Shown here: positions 43,207-53,316 of the stretch, piece after piece
How the letters are laid out: the number at the start of each line of letters is the position of its first letter
Numbering within the stretch: position 1 is the first letter of the stretch
DNA from: Chondrus crispus
Lineage: Eukaryota > Rhodophyta > Florideophyceae > Gigartinales > Gigartinaceae
NCBI RefSeq assembly: GCF_000350225.1
Contig: NW_005179048.1
Location: 1-64,000 of the forward strand
Reading direction: 5' to 3'
DNA length: 64,000 nt
The notes under the pieces: generated by a model
The model's input: only the letters and a program-made list of their open reading frames with translations
Told to the model about the DNA's origin: nothing
The model's database searches: none
Position numbers and translations under genes: made by a program

Positions 43207-44092
43207 CCTCTACGTGAGCGACCTCTACTTCAACTCCGGCATGTACCTGGACGTGGCGATCTGCCAAATGTGCGTGTCGCACGAGATCTCTCCGAGCGGG
43301 TCGAGCGTGAACAGCGCCGCGCAGCTGGCCACCTTCCTGCCGACGCAGGGCTGCTTAAGCAGCCTTCGCGCCACCTCCTGGCGCGGCAGCGCGCGGTACA
43401 AGCAGAGCAGCTACTCCACGGACAGGCCCGCTTTCGCAGCGTCGTCTCGCAGCATGGCCGCCGTGCCCACCACGAACTTGGCGCGGTATCCAAACCCGTC
43501 CTCCCGCAGCGCCCTCTCCGTAGCCTCCGCCGACAGCACGTGGACCGGCGGGAAGACAAAGTGCGGGCGTCCCTCATGCTCCCCGACGGTCTCCCCGTAC
43601 CGGGGCGGTCAGGAGGGTGACCATGGCCGAAATGCACTTGGCGTTGTTGTTACTTGAGCAGATGAAGCCGAAGAGACACTCGACGGGCTTCTGGCGCATG
43701 ACGCGGCAGAAGCGGAACATGGGGAACGCGGTATTGTACGCGGGGTCGGCGTGGCAGAAGCGCTCGACGGCGAGGTTGTGGTTGACTTCGAGGCGCAAGT
43801 AGTCGCACACGGCGGCCTCCGCGCAGCGCGGCTCGCTGGCAGCGTCGCACCACCACACGGGGTCGCGCGCAGCTTCCGGCGCCTCGCCCTCAGCCTGCTG
43901 TAGCACGAGCAGGCACCGCCCGACGACGCCGGCCCACTCGCCGGCAAGCCCGCCGTCCGCGGGCGTGACCAAGTCCATGCCGCAGTCGTGCCAACGGAAC
44001 GCCTGCCCGCACGACAGCGTCAGCGTCATACGCAGGCGCCGGTCGCTTTGCAGAGGGCTTTCCAATATTCGAACGCTTTTTCTGGTGTACAT
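43190..44092 (-). pseudogene. OGG1: 8-oxoguanine DNA glycosylase (OGG1) pseudogene
   Basis: OGG1 excises 8-oxoguanine in base-excision repair. The frame from 44092 reads LTLSCGQAFRW (family LxSGQxFRW), CDYLRLEVNHNLAVERFCHAD (YFQLDVxLxxLYxxW) and QKPVECLFGFICSSNNN (QDPIECLFSFICSSNNN). After a frame change near 43615 it continues DGFGYRAKFVVGTAAML (LGLGYRARYVxxSARAI), CVGRKVASCAALFTLD (the helix-hairpin-helix with catalytic Lys) and ISCDTHIWQIA (VDVHxW with catalytic Asp). An in-frame TAG lies at 43413-43411. The catalytic Lys and Asp are still encoded, so the loss of function looks recent compared with the neighbours. Confidence 0.85.
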
Positions 44093-44139
44093 CGATGGAT
44101 TCTTCTGTTTTCCGGGGCGATAGACACAGTGGCTTCAGC

Positions 44140-44400
44140 TTAGGAGGCTTCCTTCTTGCTTCTCGGAACAGGGCGCTTCTCATTTCTACCCAGACGACCG
44201 GTAGCATCCATGCCGTACCATTCCACATACGACTGGCCTTTGTATGCCCCTTCAGTCTCTATGTCAACACTGTAATTCACCGCTATGAGCTTCCCATTAA
44301 CGTCCTTGTGTAGAATCTCCCAGAAGAAGCCTTCCAACCCATCTGGGTTCCATGTCCAATCGTCGTCTGCTTTCTATCCATGAATAGAAATCGCGTATGC
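44140..44400 (-). pseudogene. Unrecognised coding remnant
   Basis: A frame reads DWTWNPDGLEGFFWEIL, then HKDVNGKLIAVNYSVDIETE and YVEWYGMDATGRLG, and ends in a basic tail. The composition looks protein-like. It sits between the OGG1 and TRM1 remnants on the same strand. I cannot assign it. Confidence 0.3.
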
Positions 44401-44545
44401 CACAGTCGCTCGAGATATCGATTTGGACCAAGCGATGTGAATATTTGATATTGACGGGTTCTTAGATGTAGCGGGGTTTTCCTTTGAAGCCTCCTCACCG
44501 TTCTCTTTCGCACCCGACTAATCTTTAATCACGTCGCTCCCTTCG

Positions 44546-45235
44546 TCAATTTTTCTTGCGCCTCCGCTTCCTTCTCGCCGTATTGCTGACAAGAATCGGG
44601 CTAGTGCGCCCCATCGGTTGGTGTCGCTGCGTGCCGAACTCCGCACACTGAACCACCGTGGACATACTCGAGGGCGTCTGCTTGGCTAGGTGCTTGGAGT
44701 TGCAATCAATTACAAAGAGGCGGACATAAACATCAATCTTGACACAACAAACCGCCTCTACCATGTGACCATGGGGATTCGCAGCTGTTTGAATAGCCGC
44801 AAAGACGATACGGACCACCATATCGTGAAAGATGGGGCTCTTGAGGGAGGTAGCGCAGTACTGTCCGAAGCAAATCTCCCGGGAGTTGCCACAGAGCACT
44901 GTGAGATCGGTGCCCGTGACGACGAGAAAGCCGCCGTCTGCAACGGCCTGGGCCGCGACGTCCAGAAACGGGGCGGCGGAGCTGTACGGATCCAATTCGA
45001 CGGCTTCGAAGCCCTTATCCCTGGCGCGCGCAAGAATCATGAACTCCATACCGGCGTCGTAGTTGGGCTAGACCTCGGCCTCGGCGTCGATCCCATTCTG
45101 CAGGACGTTGGGTCGGGTGCTGTGGACGGTGTTGGGGTCGAGGTCGTTGGCGGGGATGTGACGTACGGAGGGCACCTCGTTGAGGTAGCGTACGGAGCGC
45201 AGCCCCGTCTCCGACATGTCGGGGTTTCAAAAAGT
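44546..45235 (-). pseudogene. TRM1: tRNA (guanine-26 N2)-dimethyltransferase (TRM1) pseudogene
   Basis: TRM1 dimethylates G26 of tRNAs using SAM. Reading leftwards: ETGLRSVRYLNEVPSV (family ATGLRSIRFAKEVPGV), IPANDLDPNTV (VANDLDPxAV), FEAVELDPYSSAAPFLD (FDVIDLDPYGSPAPFLD, the Rossmann and catalytic region), ADGGFLVVTGTDLTVLCGNS (SDGGLLxVTCTDMAVLCGN), CATSLKSPIFHDMVVRIVF and KIDVYVRLFV. An in-frame TAG (45070-45068) interrupts it between NDLDP and LDPY, and the N-terminus is missing. The 3' end keeps a Lys/Arg-rich tail but no full zinc-binding domain. Confidence 0.85.
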
Positions 45236-46059
45236 GGAGAGTCAGTGACGTGAGCAGGAGCAGTAAGAAGCGGCGGGAAGACGGAAGAGCGACGTACCGA
45301 TTCCCTTGTGCTTGCCGGTAATTTTCTCAAGCTCTTTGTACCGTGAAAAGGTTGGCTTGAGTGGTAATTGGAGGCAGTGAGTCAGTACGGATTGGCGTCG
45401 GGACATGTGGTTCGGGGCGTTCCTCGCGGTTCGAGGTGGGGAGTATGATATTGCACTGTCTCTGTGAAGAGGTCCATGAGTTGGTCGCGCTTTCCATCAA
45501 AAGAATGGCCACTCCTCCCACCCATGTTGAGGACAAGTGAAGCGGTAGGGCGGCAGTGGAGAGAGGTCGGAAGCGATAGCTGATGATGAGCAAAGGGACG
45601 GGAAGCATGCAACGCCATGCTTTTGGGTAAATGTTGGTGTCTTTTTGCGCTTCGCGCAGAAGCTGAAATTTAAATGCAGCCAATAATTCCCTAGAAATCG
45701 TCGGGGTTTTCGTCATTTCGCCCCCAAACCCCTTTTCCATCTGCCTTCGTAAACAACAACTTAACACAACCTCGTCCTCCTGCAACCAACTGTCCCTATT
45801 TTCCCCGCGCCCCACGTCCGAAACCCATCTCGGAGACTCCTCCTTCGTCCCGTCCGGCGAACTGCGCATCCGCTCGTTCCAAACCTGCTTCCACACCACC
45901 ACGTCCCCCACGGGAGCTGTTGCATGTACAGACGCCCTGTCCCCCCTGTTAATCCCCCTCCCCCACTTCCCCTCGGGCCATCTTTCTCTCTCCCTCTTCC
46001 CTCTCCAGCACGCCATTATGCACATCCAGTCTCTTTCCCTCCAGCACGACCCCGGTTTT
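45236..46059. other. No recognisable gene
   Basis: A 232-codon minus-strand frame (46025 to 45327) covers much of this stretch, but its translation has no domain and looks like mixed noncoding sequence. Pyrimidine-rich runs occur on the plus strand. Confidence 0.35.
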
Positions 46060-46892
46060 CTAGCCCTGTGGCAGCCCCAGTCTCACATCACCCCGTCGTG
46101 GGCATATCGAAACCACCCTCGGCAGGCTCAACCTCGCCTCCCCATCCCCCAAATCCGTCTCCACATCCAGCCACCCCTCTACGGCGGCCACCTCTACGTC
46201 CCGTTTCACCGTCCGTACATTGGTATACCCCTGCGCCCCTCCCAAACGCACCGTGCCGTCCCTCGACCACAGCCTCCTGCACTCCGCGTACAGCGCCCTC
46301 GCCTCAATAACCCCGCACCCGGACAAAATGCGGACACTCGGTCCTCGCACGCCCTGACATCCACGCGCCCATTGTCCGTGTGTCCGTGCGCACTGTCAAG
46401 TTGCCCTGCAGCATTACGCCGGGCACATGGCTGCTCTCCGACTCGAGGTCCATGTACATTCTCTTGAGCACGTTGACCGCGATTTCCTCCGCGCCACTCT
46501 ATATCTTGACGTTTTCCTGGAACGCTCCATCCACCTCGACGCCGACTCCGTCCATCTCGACGTCCAGGTCGAACTTGCTCGGCAGCGTCACGTCCACGAC
46601 AACGCGGGAGTCGGAGATGCAGCGAGGCGCACGGAACGGGCCGCCGACGGACTCCCGCACCATGTGCACGGTGCGCGCAAAAGGTCGGCGCGTTCTCGTG
46701 CCGCTCCTCAAACAGCAGTACCGCGCGCTCCGGCTTGCCGTCTGCTATCACGGACAGGCGTAGAACACGCGACACGTGCGGCGCAATCTCTTCGTCCACG
46801 AACGTGTCATCCGTCTCGCTGAGCACGGACAGGTCGACGCAATCGTGGTCCCACGCGAACACGTGCGGGTTCATAGGGCTGATGCGCACCAC
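46060..46892 (-). pseudogene. Possible DUF4097/FAM185A-like beta-repeat protein remnant
   Basis: Consecutive minus-strand frames give FAWDHDCVDLSVLSETDDTF, then VVVDVTLPSKFDLDVEMDGV, then NGRVDVRACEDRVSAF, then GTVRLGGAQGYTNVRTVKRD with VEGWLDVETDLGDG. This alternating beta-strand/Gly pattern resembles the DUF4097 repeat of FAM185A-type proteins. Three frames are needed, so if it is a gene it is broken. The match is by pattern only. Confidence 0.35.
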
Positions 46893-47129
46893 GCAAGTCG
46901 TCGAGAGACGTACTTCTAGCTTGCCGCCCCGGCCGAGTGGAAGCGACAGGAAAGGGAGATGGAGACTGCGGTGGCACTCCGCACGGGCTACAATACGGGT
47001 TTGCTATTCCAGTGCCACTGATTTCATCTGCAGAAGGGGCGAGTCCACAGAAGCAAATATCACTGACTTCAAGTTGAAGACAAATAATGTAGGCCATAAG
47101 GGCCTTTATAGTCAATCCCACCTCCACCC

Positions 47130-47160
47130 CTCACTGTGTAGGAGTGATTCACTCCTACAA
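47130..47160. repeat. Perfect short inverted repeat
   Basis: GTAGGAGTGA and TCACTCCTAC face each other with a 1-bp centre, just 3' of the Harbinger transposase gene. It may be part of the element's terminal region, but I found no matching copy on the far side. Confidence 0.6.
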
Positions 47161-47219
47161 AGTGAGTCGACTTCGATGTCTATCAAATTAAATGTCCCAC
47201 GACTAATAGTCGCTCCATT

Positions 47220-48508
47220 TTACGTCCCGGTTCGCAGCACAGTTCTGGGAATTCGAAGTGGCCCAACCGCCGGACGTGTGTAACGCCCCTCCCGCACAAT
47301 CTCTATCAGCATATCCCTCTTCACTGACGTAGACCCTCCTTTTCGCCCCATCGTTTCCAAATAGACTTGTTTCCCACTTTCGTACCATTCCCCACATTTC
47401 CTTATCATACGGCGTTCTTCCCTCAACTCCCCACGACTCCTGGGAACCCGAAAGCGAGCCTTGTCACTGTTTTCGAGACAGAAATTGTGCAATTTCATTG
47501 CAATTGCTACAATTTCAGCAGAGTCTTTGACTGAATATTCCAACATCTTCAGAATCCTAAACTTCTTAATTAGCATGCCGAAACATTGCTCGACGTGCAT
47601 TCTCAAGGACGAATGATAAAAATTAGAGGCGTCCTCGACATCGCTAGCCATCGACACCGGAACTGGTGTTATCAAATATTCACTACAGTTATACGCCTCA
47701 TCTCCTGCAATCCAATACTCCAACTCCAATCGACCATCCTCCAAATATCGTCCTAATGACGATACAGCGTGTGCAAGCGCGTCGTGCGTAGAACTGCGGC
47801 AAAGGGCTGAAAAACAAATAAACCGGTAGTCAGGGTTCACAAGCGCTTGAATGGGGAGCGCATAAAATCCTTTGCGGCAGTAGAAAGTCGTAGTAAAGGC
47901 AGTAGAAAGTCGCGGGATGCTCTTCTTTTGACGGCTTTTTGATTCGGACAGAAATACCGTCAAGAGCTCCCACACAGCCGGGAAGCGGGCTCGGAGGGTT
48001 TCTAGAGCGCTGGAAGTCGTCGGCAAGGTGCCGTAGTCCGTCGATAGAATCAGGGAGGCCTGGAAGTTCCAGTGCATTGTTCAGAACGTGGCGTGTCTCC
48101 TTAAATACTTGATAGACAGTGCTTCTTCCAACCTCGAAAGCAGCCATACAGCCATAAACTGTCTCCCCCCCCCATGATACGTAAAAAAATTCCTAGTCTT
48201 GCCTCTGGACTCACAATTTGCCTACCGGCTCTTGCTGCCATTTCCTTGTTCTTATCAAGGCGGTGACGTACTAAAAATAGAAGGCGGTTAAAAGTCTTTC
48301 GCTCCATACGGTATGTACGACTGAATTCTTTGTCGTTAAAAATCCTGTTGGCTCTGACAAAGGTCCATCCCCGTCGGAGATCTAAGGGCTTTGTGAGTTT
48401 TCGGGGTCGAGGATAGTTTGAAATAGCTTGGTGCAATGAAAAGAGGGAGAATAGAGCTGCGGTGGCGGTTAGTGCGGTCGTAGCAGTGATGATTGTATTG
48501 CCGTGCAT
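47220..48508 (-). mobile_element. PIF/Harbinger transposase gene (broken)
   Basis: The DDE_4-type nuclease signature is clear. GALDGISVRI gives the first Asp, then YYDFLLPQ, FYCRKGFYALPIQALVN and STHDALAHAVS, GDEAY gives the second Asp, and RMHVEQCFGMLIKKFRIL gives the Glu, followed by MKLHNFC. The N-terminal part (48508-48101) holds RMERKTFNRLLFLVRHRL and a helix-turn-helix-like EVGRSTVYQVFKETRHVL. Three overlapping frames are needed: a shift near 48145 and another at a short duplication of GTAGAAAGTCGTAGTAAAGG (about 47880-47915). All three catalytic acids remain. I could not identify the terminal inverted repeats or the usual second (MADF/Myb-like) protein. Confidence 0.85.
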
Positions 48509-48654
48509 TGCATAGGAGTGATTACATTGATAAGAAAGGAGGGGAGGCGAACGGCGATACTGGGCAGTAGTTGTAGATCCATTTTTTGACCAAACAGCGC
48601 CGGCGATAGATACGCTATCCCGCGGAGTAGTAAGGAGAGAAGTAGGGGTGAGAT

Positions 48655-48830
48655 CAATTATTTATCCCGGTGATCCGGGATCACTCGCAATGGCCACGTT
48701 CTGGGTCGGAAGCGAGCGACGCTGCAGCGTCTTGCGTCCATGTCGACGCGTCCCTGGGCCGAAGTTGTTTGACGCTGCAGCATGTCACGTCCCTGTCGAT
48801 GCGTCCTCGGAGCGAATTTGTAGCACCCAC
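48655..48830. repeat. Hairpin and imperfect direct repeat
   Basis: ATCCCGG/CCGGGAT form a hairpin near 48664-48681. A segment containing GACGCTGCAGC and GTCGAYGCGTCC occurs twice, at about 48719 and 48769. Confidence 0.6.
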
Positions 48831-50119
48831 AGTGTCCTCCCCGTTGTGTTCTGGCAATTTATGGCGCTGTATGCCTCTGTAAGTCAGCACCGTCGCTCTG
48901 GGACACCTGTCCAATACTAACGTAAGGAAAAAGACACCTGTCCACTACTATCGTAAGGGGAAGGCGTGTACTTACATTAAAAAATTAATAAATGACCGGC
49001 AAACTCGGGCACGCAAAGCAAACCCGGGCAAGTTAAGACACACCCTCATTCGTTCATGCCCCAGCGACTTCGGTGGGTAGCGAGGCTCCGTAGCACGCTG
49101 CACCATGCACAGCACTGTTGTCTGGATTCCGAAGGCGAGGTGCGCCATGATCTGGCTATGGAGACTTACTTATCACTCTTGTAATCGGGTAGCGCTGCGC
49201 ACCTCCTGAAGGTGTAGTTTAGGGGTGCTTTGGTAGTCTTTTGAAGCTAAAGGTTGTGAACGCTGTCCGTTGCCGTTCAAAGCAAGCCGATAGTCGGTTG
49301 GTAGTTTTGCAGCTGCTGAGGCTGTTAACGAAGTGTTGGCTTGGCTACGGTACGGCTACTGAGAGAAGCCGGGGGCGCCGTTGCGCGGTCGAGCTTTTCA
49401 ATGTTGCAGACGAAAACTTTTGATCGTACGAATGGTTTTGGTTTGGAGCTGCGTGACAACGACATGCTGCATGACAACATCCAACAGCTATACCCCTCCA
49501 CAACGCGTGCAGAGGGGGTTATAGATGGCGGGCTTGGGGTATGACAAGCCCCCCCAAAATAATACCAAAATTCCAGCCCCGGCAACTAATGTTTATGCCT
49601 GTTGCAACTTGCGGCCTCTATAGTTTCTTCCGTTGAGGTGGTGGTACTCAGTGATCGGCTTGATGGAGGAGGTGGTTCACGAGCCGGGGAACACAAGCGG
49701 AGCAAGCTGCGAGGTGCATGGATGGAGCCAACAGAAAAATTGCTGCAGTATGTCAGCCTACACACTTGAGACCCCTGATAGTGCGGATAACGTGGCAAAT
49801 AGTGTATTATTGGCGGGGAGGTCGAAGGAGGAGGTTCGGGTGGGTGAACGAGATTCTGGAAAGATGGCAGATCTGAGACGGGTAAAGAAAGTTACTACGG
49901 ACGCGTGACGAAAAGTCTCTCCTCTCTGATTGGCTGTTACTAAATCAACATTATACTTCAGTTACGTTTTGTAATTTGCCAAAAGCCCGCTCTCTACCGG
50001 TCTTAGCTAGCCCCAGCGGTAATCCCCTTCTGTCCATCTCAATCAATACCACTCGATCCGGAGCACCACAGTTACCAAGAGAAGTGAAACTTTATTTATG
50101 TGTCATTTGGCTGTGTACC
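48831..50119. other. No recognisable gene
   Basis: Short frames only. Near 48993-49025 a GGCAAACTCGGGCA/AAACCCGGGCAA motif occurs in inverse orientation to one at 39759. The 3' flank of the LINE remnant lies at about 50080-50119. Confidence 0.4.
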
Positions 50120-50180
50120 TTAGCCCGACCCCATAACTGTAGGTGGCAAGAGTTTTCTAGTGTTAACCGCCGAGGCTGTA

Positions 50181-50379
50181 CAGTGCTGGCCAAAATGATA
50201 GGGACACAGGCTATTCGCACTGTGGCAGCCCCCCTTTGCTCCAATGATAAAAGAGAAGAGGCTCTGCACATGTATCGGGAGAGCCAAACGTGATAGAAAA
50301 AACGGTTTTATAGAACAAAAAACAGCCTCGGAACTATAAGGCAAAACGTGTTTACGGCATGGCCATATGATAGGGACAA
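50181..50379 (+). repeat. Left terminal inverted repeat of the Tc1/mariner copy
   Basis: It pairs with 51494-51693 almost without mismatch. Both ends carry GATAGGGACA near the outer and inner edges, which may be two transposase sites per repeat. Confidence 0.9.
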
Positions 50380-50425
50380 GACCTCTACCCCATTATCTGG
50401 ACCCCATGTATGCGCAATACTCACT

Positions 50426-51361
50426 TCAGTACTTCGTAGCACCTCCTTTGGCAAGGTAACAGTCCCTGCAGCGTCGTTGCATGCACCCCAAAAGGGATTT
50501 CAGTGTGTCCGTTGTGATGTTATCCCAGGCTTCCCAAACGGCCTCTTTAAGCTCTTCGACGTTGTCAAATTGACGACAACCAGCGTATACAGCACGTGCC
50601 AACAGACCCCAGAGATTCTCTATAGGATTTAAGTCTGGGGCCTTTGCCGGCCAGTCCATAACCGGCACCTCTTCCTCCTCAAAGAACTGCTTGACCCGAT
50701 GTGCTCTGTGAATAGAAGCTCCGCCATGCATGTATATCCATCCTGCGTCCAGCTCCTGATCAATAAACGGTAGCAAATAACTTTCTAACGTCTGTATGTA
50801 GTCCTCTGCGTTCTGATTTCCTTCGAGCAACACCAATTCGCATTTCTTCGTCCCACAAAAAGCCCCCCAAAACATGACCGAATTCCCACCTCCTTGCCTT
50901 CTCGAGAATATGTGCTTGTCCTTCCTCAGGTCGTGCCAATAGAAGGCTGCAGGACACCATGTCAGCCTCTCGCTCGCAAAATTTTCACGAGCGACAAGAT
51001 GACGGAGCAGCATCATTGGAGCCGACACCATCTTCTTGAATTGGAAGTCCGGGTCGTTGTGCAGCGTGCGGCGGATTGACCGTGAGGCAACAGAGAGTCC
51101 CTGCTCCTGGCGAGGCGTGTTAGAGCATTTTGTTTCATTTGAAGCAGCCCGAAGTAACCTTCTTTTGTCGGTGAGGGATAGCTTTTGCGGTCTTCCTGGC
51201 GATTTTTTTCTCCCATATTCCAACGGCGCGCGCAGGAGGTTAGAAACTACGGTCTTGGAGCGCTGCACACGAGCAGCGATGTCTCGAATGGTTCTACCGC
51301 CTTGAGAAAGACCAACGATAAGCCCCTTTTCGTGCTCGTTCAGGACTTTGCCTCTTCCCAT
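50426..51361 (-). pseudogene. Tc1/mariner transposase with lost catalytic Asp residues
   Basis: The 311-aa frame is open throughout. It starts MGRGKVLNEHEKGLIVGLSQ, a paired-type helix-turn-helix, with SKTVVSNLLRAP and RRTLHNDPDF in the DNA-binding half. The nuclease half has YWHDLRKDKHIFSRRQGGGN, VMFWGAFCG and APDLNPIENLWG with the third acidic residue. The first-Asp region (family FSDEKxFNLDGPDG) is absent: sequence jumps from RLTWCPAAF straight to YWHDLRK. The second site (family QDNAxxH) reads MHGGASIH. With both Asp residues gone the protein cannot cut DNA by the known mechanism, although the frame is still clean. Confidence 0.85.
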
Positions 51362-51493
51362 TTCTCCGAGCTACCAACCGACTGTTTTCTGCACAACCGT
51401 CTGCAGACCCCTCGAGTGTAACCTTAGCATGGACTTTACGCCTTTCGGCGGAACGCAGTTTGCGTTTTGCGCCAAAAGGCGAGTTAGTTCCTG

Positions 51494-51693
51494 TTGTCCC
51501 TATCATTATGGCCATGCCGTAAACACGTTTTGCCTTATAGTTCCGAGGCTGTTTTTTGTTCTATAAAACCGTTTTTTCTATCACGTTTGGCTCTCCCGAT
51601 ACATGTGCAGAGCCTCTTCTCTTTTATCATTGGAGCAAAAGGGGGCTGCCACAGTGCGAATAGCCTGTGTCCCTATCATTTTGGCCAGCACTG
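51494..51693 (-). repeat. Right terminal inverted repeat of the Tc1/mariner copy
   Basis: It is the complement of 50181-50379, differing by a one-base indel and a few substitutions. Confidence 0.9.
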
Positions 51694-53017
51694 TAAGTTT
51701 CTGGAGGGTGACTTCTAGTTTCAATAGCAAGTTCTGGTATTCGTAAGAGGGGTTTGTGCCCCTCCTTTCGGCGCTAGTTTCTGAGATTTTTTTGCAGAAC
51801 TCGGTGGCTTTCGGACCCAGGGCGCCGTGTATGTCCATGGCGAAGGGGACGAGAAGTACGTTGTTGGCGCAGCACAGCGCTCTGTACTTAGAGCGTTTCG
51901 TTTGTTCGGCTTTAACTGCAGCGGCGCCACTGGAGACCGCCGCCGCACTCGTATATCTCGTGTTGTGGGGGCTGACCACCGTGACGTTGATTACCACCGG
52001 TTGGTTGCCTAAGCTATTGTCTGCTGTGTAGATGTCCAGCCTGCGTCGTTGTTCATGTGGGAGGTGAGCTTCAGAAGGAAACGTCCACTCCCTCGATGCA
52101 CTGAAGAGCAGTGCGTCACCTCGTAGGGCGCTGTACAGCACGTCTCGAATTTTGTTATGCCTCCTGGTTGATCCATTTCCTGATGCGCAAGTGGAAGCAT
52201 GATACCCAAATTTGTCCAGGTAAGGTGGGGGGTGCTGTTGTGAGCATTGTGAGCAGAGCGTGCTACCCGAGAAAACCTGAGCACCGAGGCGCAGGTCGAT
52301 CATCGTAGACCACAGTTCAGGCCCGATCGTTTCGTAGCAGAACGTTCGCGGCAGTGTAGCGAACGGCAGGGTCGCTTCTGGTGAGGCGAACGACTCATAC
52401 CGTGCGGCTGCGAGCTTCTGGGCTCTTGTTGCTAGAGATGGAGGCCTGCTGTTCCGCGCCACTGCGAGGTCCACGAATATTGTGAGCTCTTGTTGAAGGT
52501 GTAGCACACAACCGGTTTGTTGTGTTCGGCCTATCAGCTCTTGGAACGAGAGGTGGTTGGGTAGGTTGAACCTGGTGGACAGCGCGTTGGTCATGAGCTG
52601 TAGGTTTGTAGCGTAGGTTGGTGCAAGCTGAAAGTTGGACAGGGCAGCCGATACTTTGTTCTTAATCATTTGCCAAGTAGCGAGGTGCGAACTGGCAAAA
52701 GCGATGTGAGTTAATGGCTGCGTTAGGCGGATGCCCAGGCCTCCTTTTGAATGAGGTAGCGTAGCTCTGGTCCAAATGATGTCTGAGGTAGATCGGTGTA
52801 TCTTTTCGAACGCCCTTCGCTGAAGGCTGTCAAAGCACTCTGCAGCCTCCTGGGTTAAGTGCGCCGGGGTCGTGCGAAGTAGATACATCATGCGGCAGGC
52901 GCTGCAGCAAAGCCGCAGGGGCTGGAGGGCCATGTGATTATTCCGTAGAAGGGGTAGGGCATGGTTACCAAAGGTACCCTTTGTACGGAGCGTAGGCAGG
53001 AAACCGTCAGGCAATTG

Positions 53018-53049
53018 CACTGTTATATTTCGTGATGAATCTGTGGTGT
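53018..53049 (+). repeat. 32-bp flanking direct repeat, left copy
   Basis: It is identical to 61874-61905. It begins CACTGTTATATTTCGTG and directly precedes the first LTR. On its left it abuts the truncated end of the LINE remnant. Confidence 0.9.
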
Positions 53050-53316
53050 TGTGAGATATTTTTAGGGAAATATTTGCATTTTACTGTAGAGGGAGATTTT
53101 ATTCTGTAGTCCGAGATTTTATTTGAATTTTAGAGAAGCGCACGCGGACGGCCCGGCGGAATCCGGGCCGGATGCGTGGACGCTTCTGGAAGGAATTTCG
53201 TAGAAATAAAAGAGAGAGGGTGACGGGCGCTGCGGGGAAGGGGGGACGACACTCGGCCAACCCTCACCACGAACGGCACGCTCCCCAGAACCGCCACCCC
53301 CATTTCACCGACAACA
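53050..53316 (+). repeat. Left LTR (267 bp)
   Basis: Ends TGTGAG and ACAACA. A TGG-starting primer-binding site follows at once at 53317. It contains a CCCGGCGGAATCCGGG hairpin (about 53153-53168). Confidence 0.9.

Larger units (their letters stand above)
50181..51693 (-). mobile_element. Tc1/mariner transposon, 1513 bp
   Basis: The ends are CAGTGCTGGCCAAAATGATA and its complement, flanked by TA on both sides (50179-50180 and 51694-51695), the standard Tc1/mariner target duplication. Terminal inverted repeats are about 200 bp (50181-50379 and 51494-51693) and almost identical, far longer than the common 20-30 bp. The element sits inside the LINE remnant, so it is the younger of the two. It contains one transposase gene on the minus strand. 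Confidence 0.95.
50120..53017 (-). mobile_element. LINE remnant, 5'-truncated and split by a Tc1/mariner insertion
   Basis: The minus-strand frame from 53017 shows the segment that follows the reverse transcriptase fingers in non-LTR elements: LRLCCSACRMMYLLRTTPA, LPHSKGGLGIRLT, LRLGAQVFSGSTLCSQC, TRRHNKIRDVL, RRLDIYTAD and VVINVTVVSPHN. The RT catalytic core is missing (5' truncation at 53017). At 51696 the frame runs into a Tc1/mariner element. On the other side of that element, at 50178, the same frame resumes (TASAVNTRKLLPPTVMGSG) and stops at 50120. The LINE coding region was thus continuous before the insertion. The family equals that of 24490-25260. Confidence 0.75.

Noticed and set aside
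45327-46025. 232-codon minus-strand ORF
   Set aside because: No domain, unusual composition, and no link to the TRM1 frame downstream.
46427-47283. Plus-strand ORFs of 131-182 codons
   Set aside because: They lie opposite the beta-repeat remnant and the Harbinger 3' flank; no domain, probably shadows.
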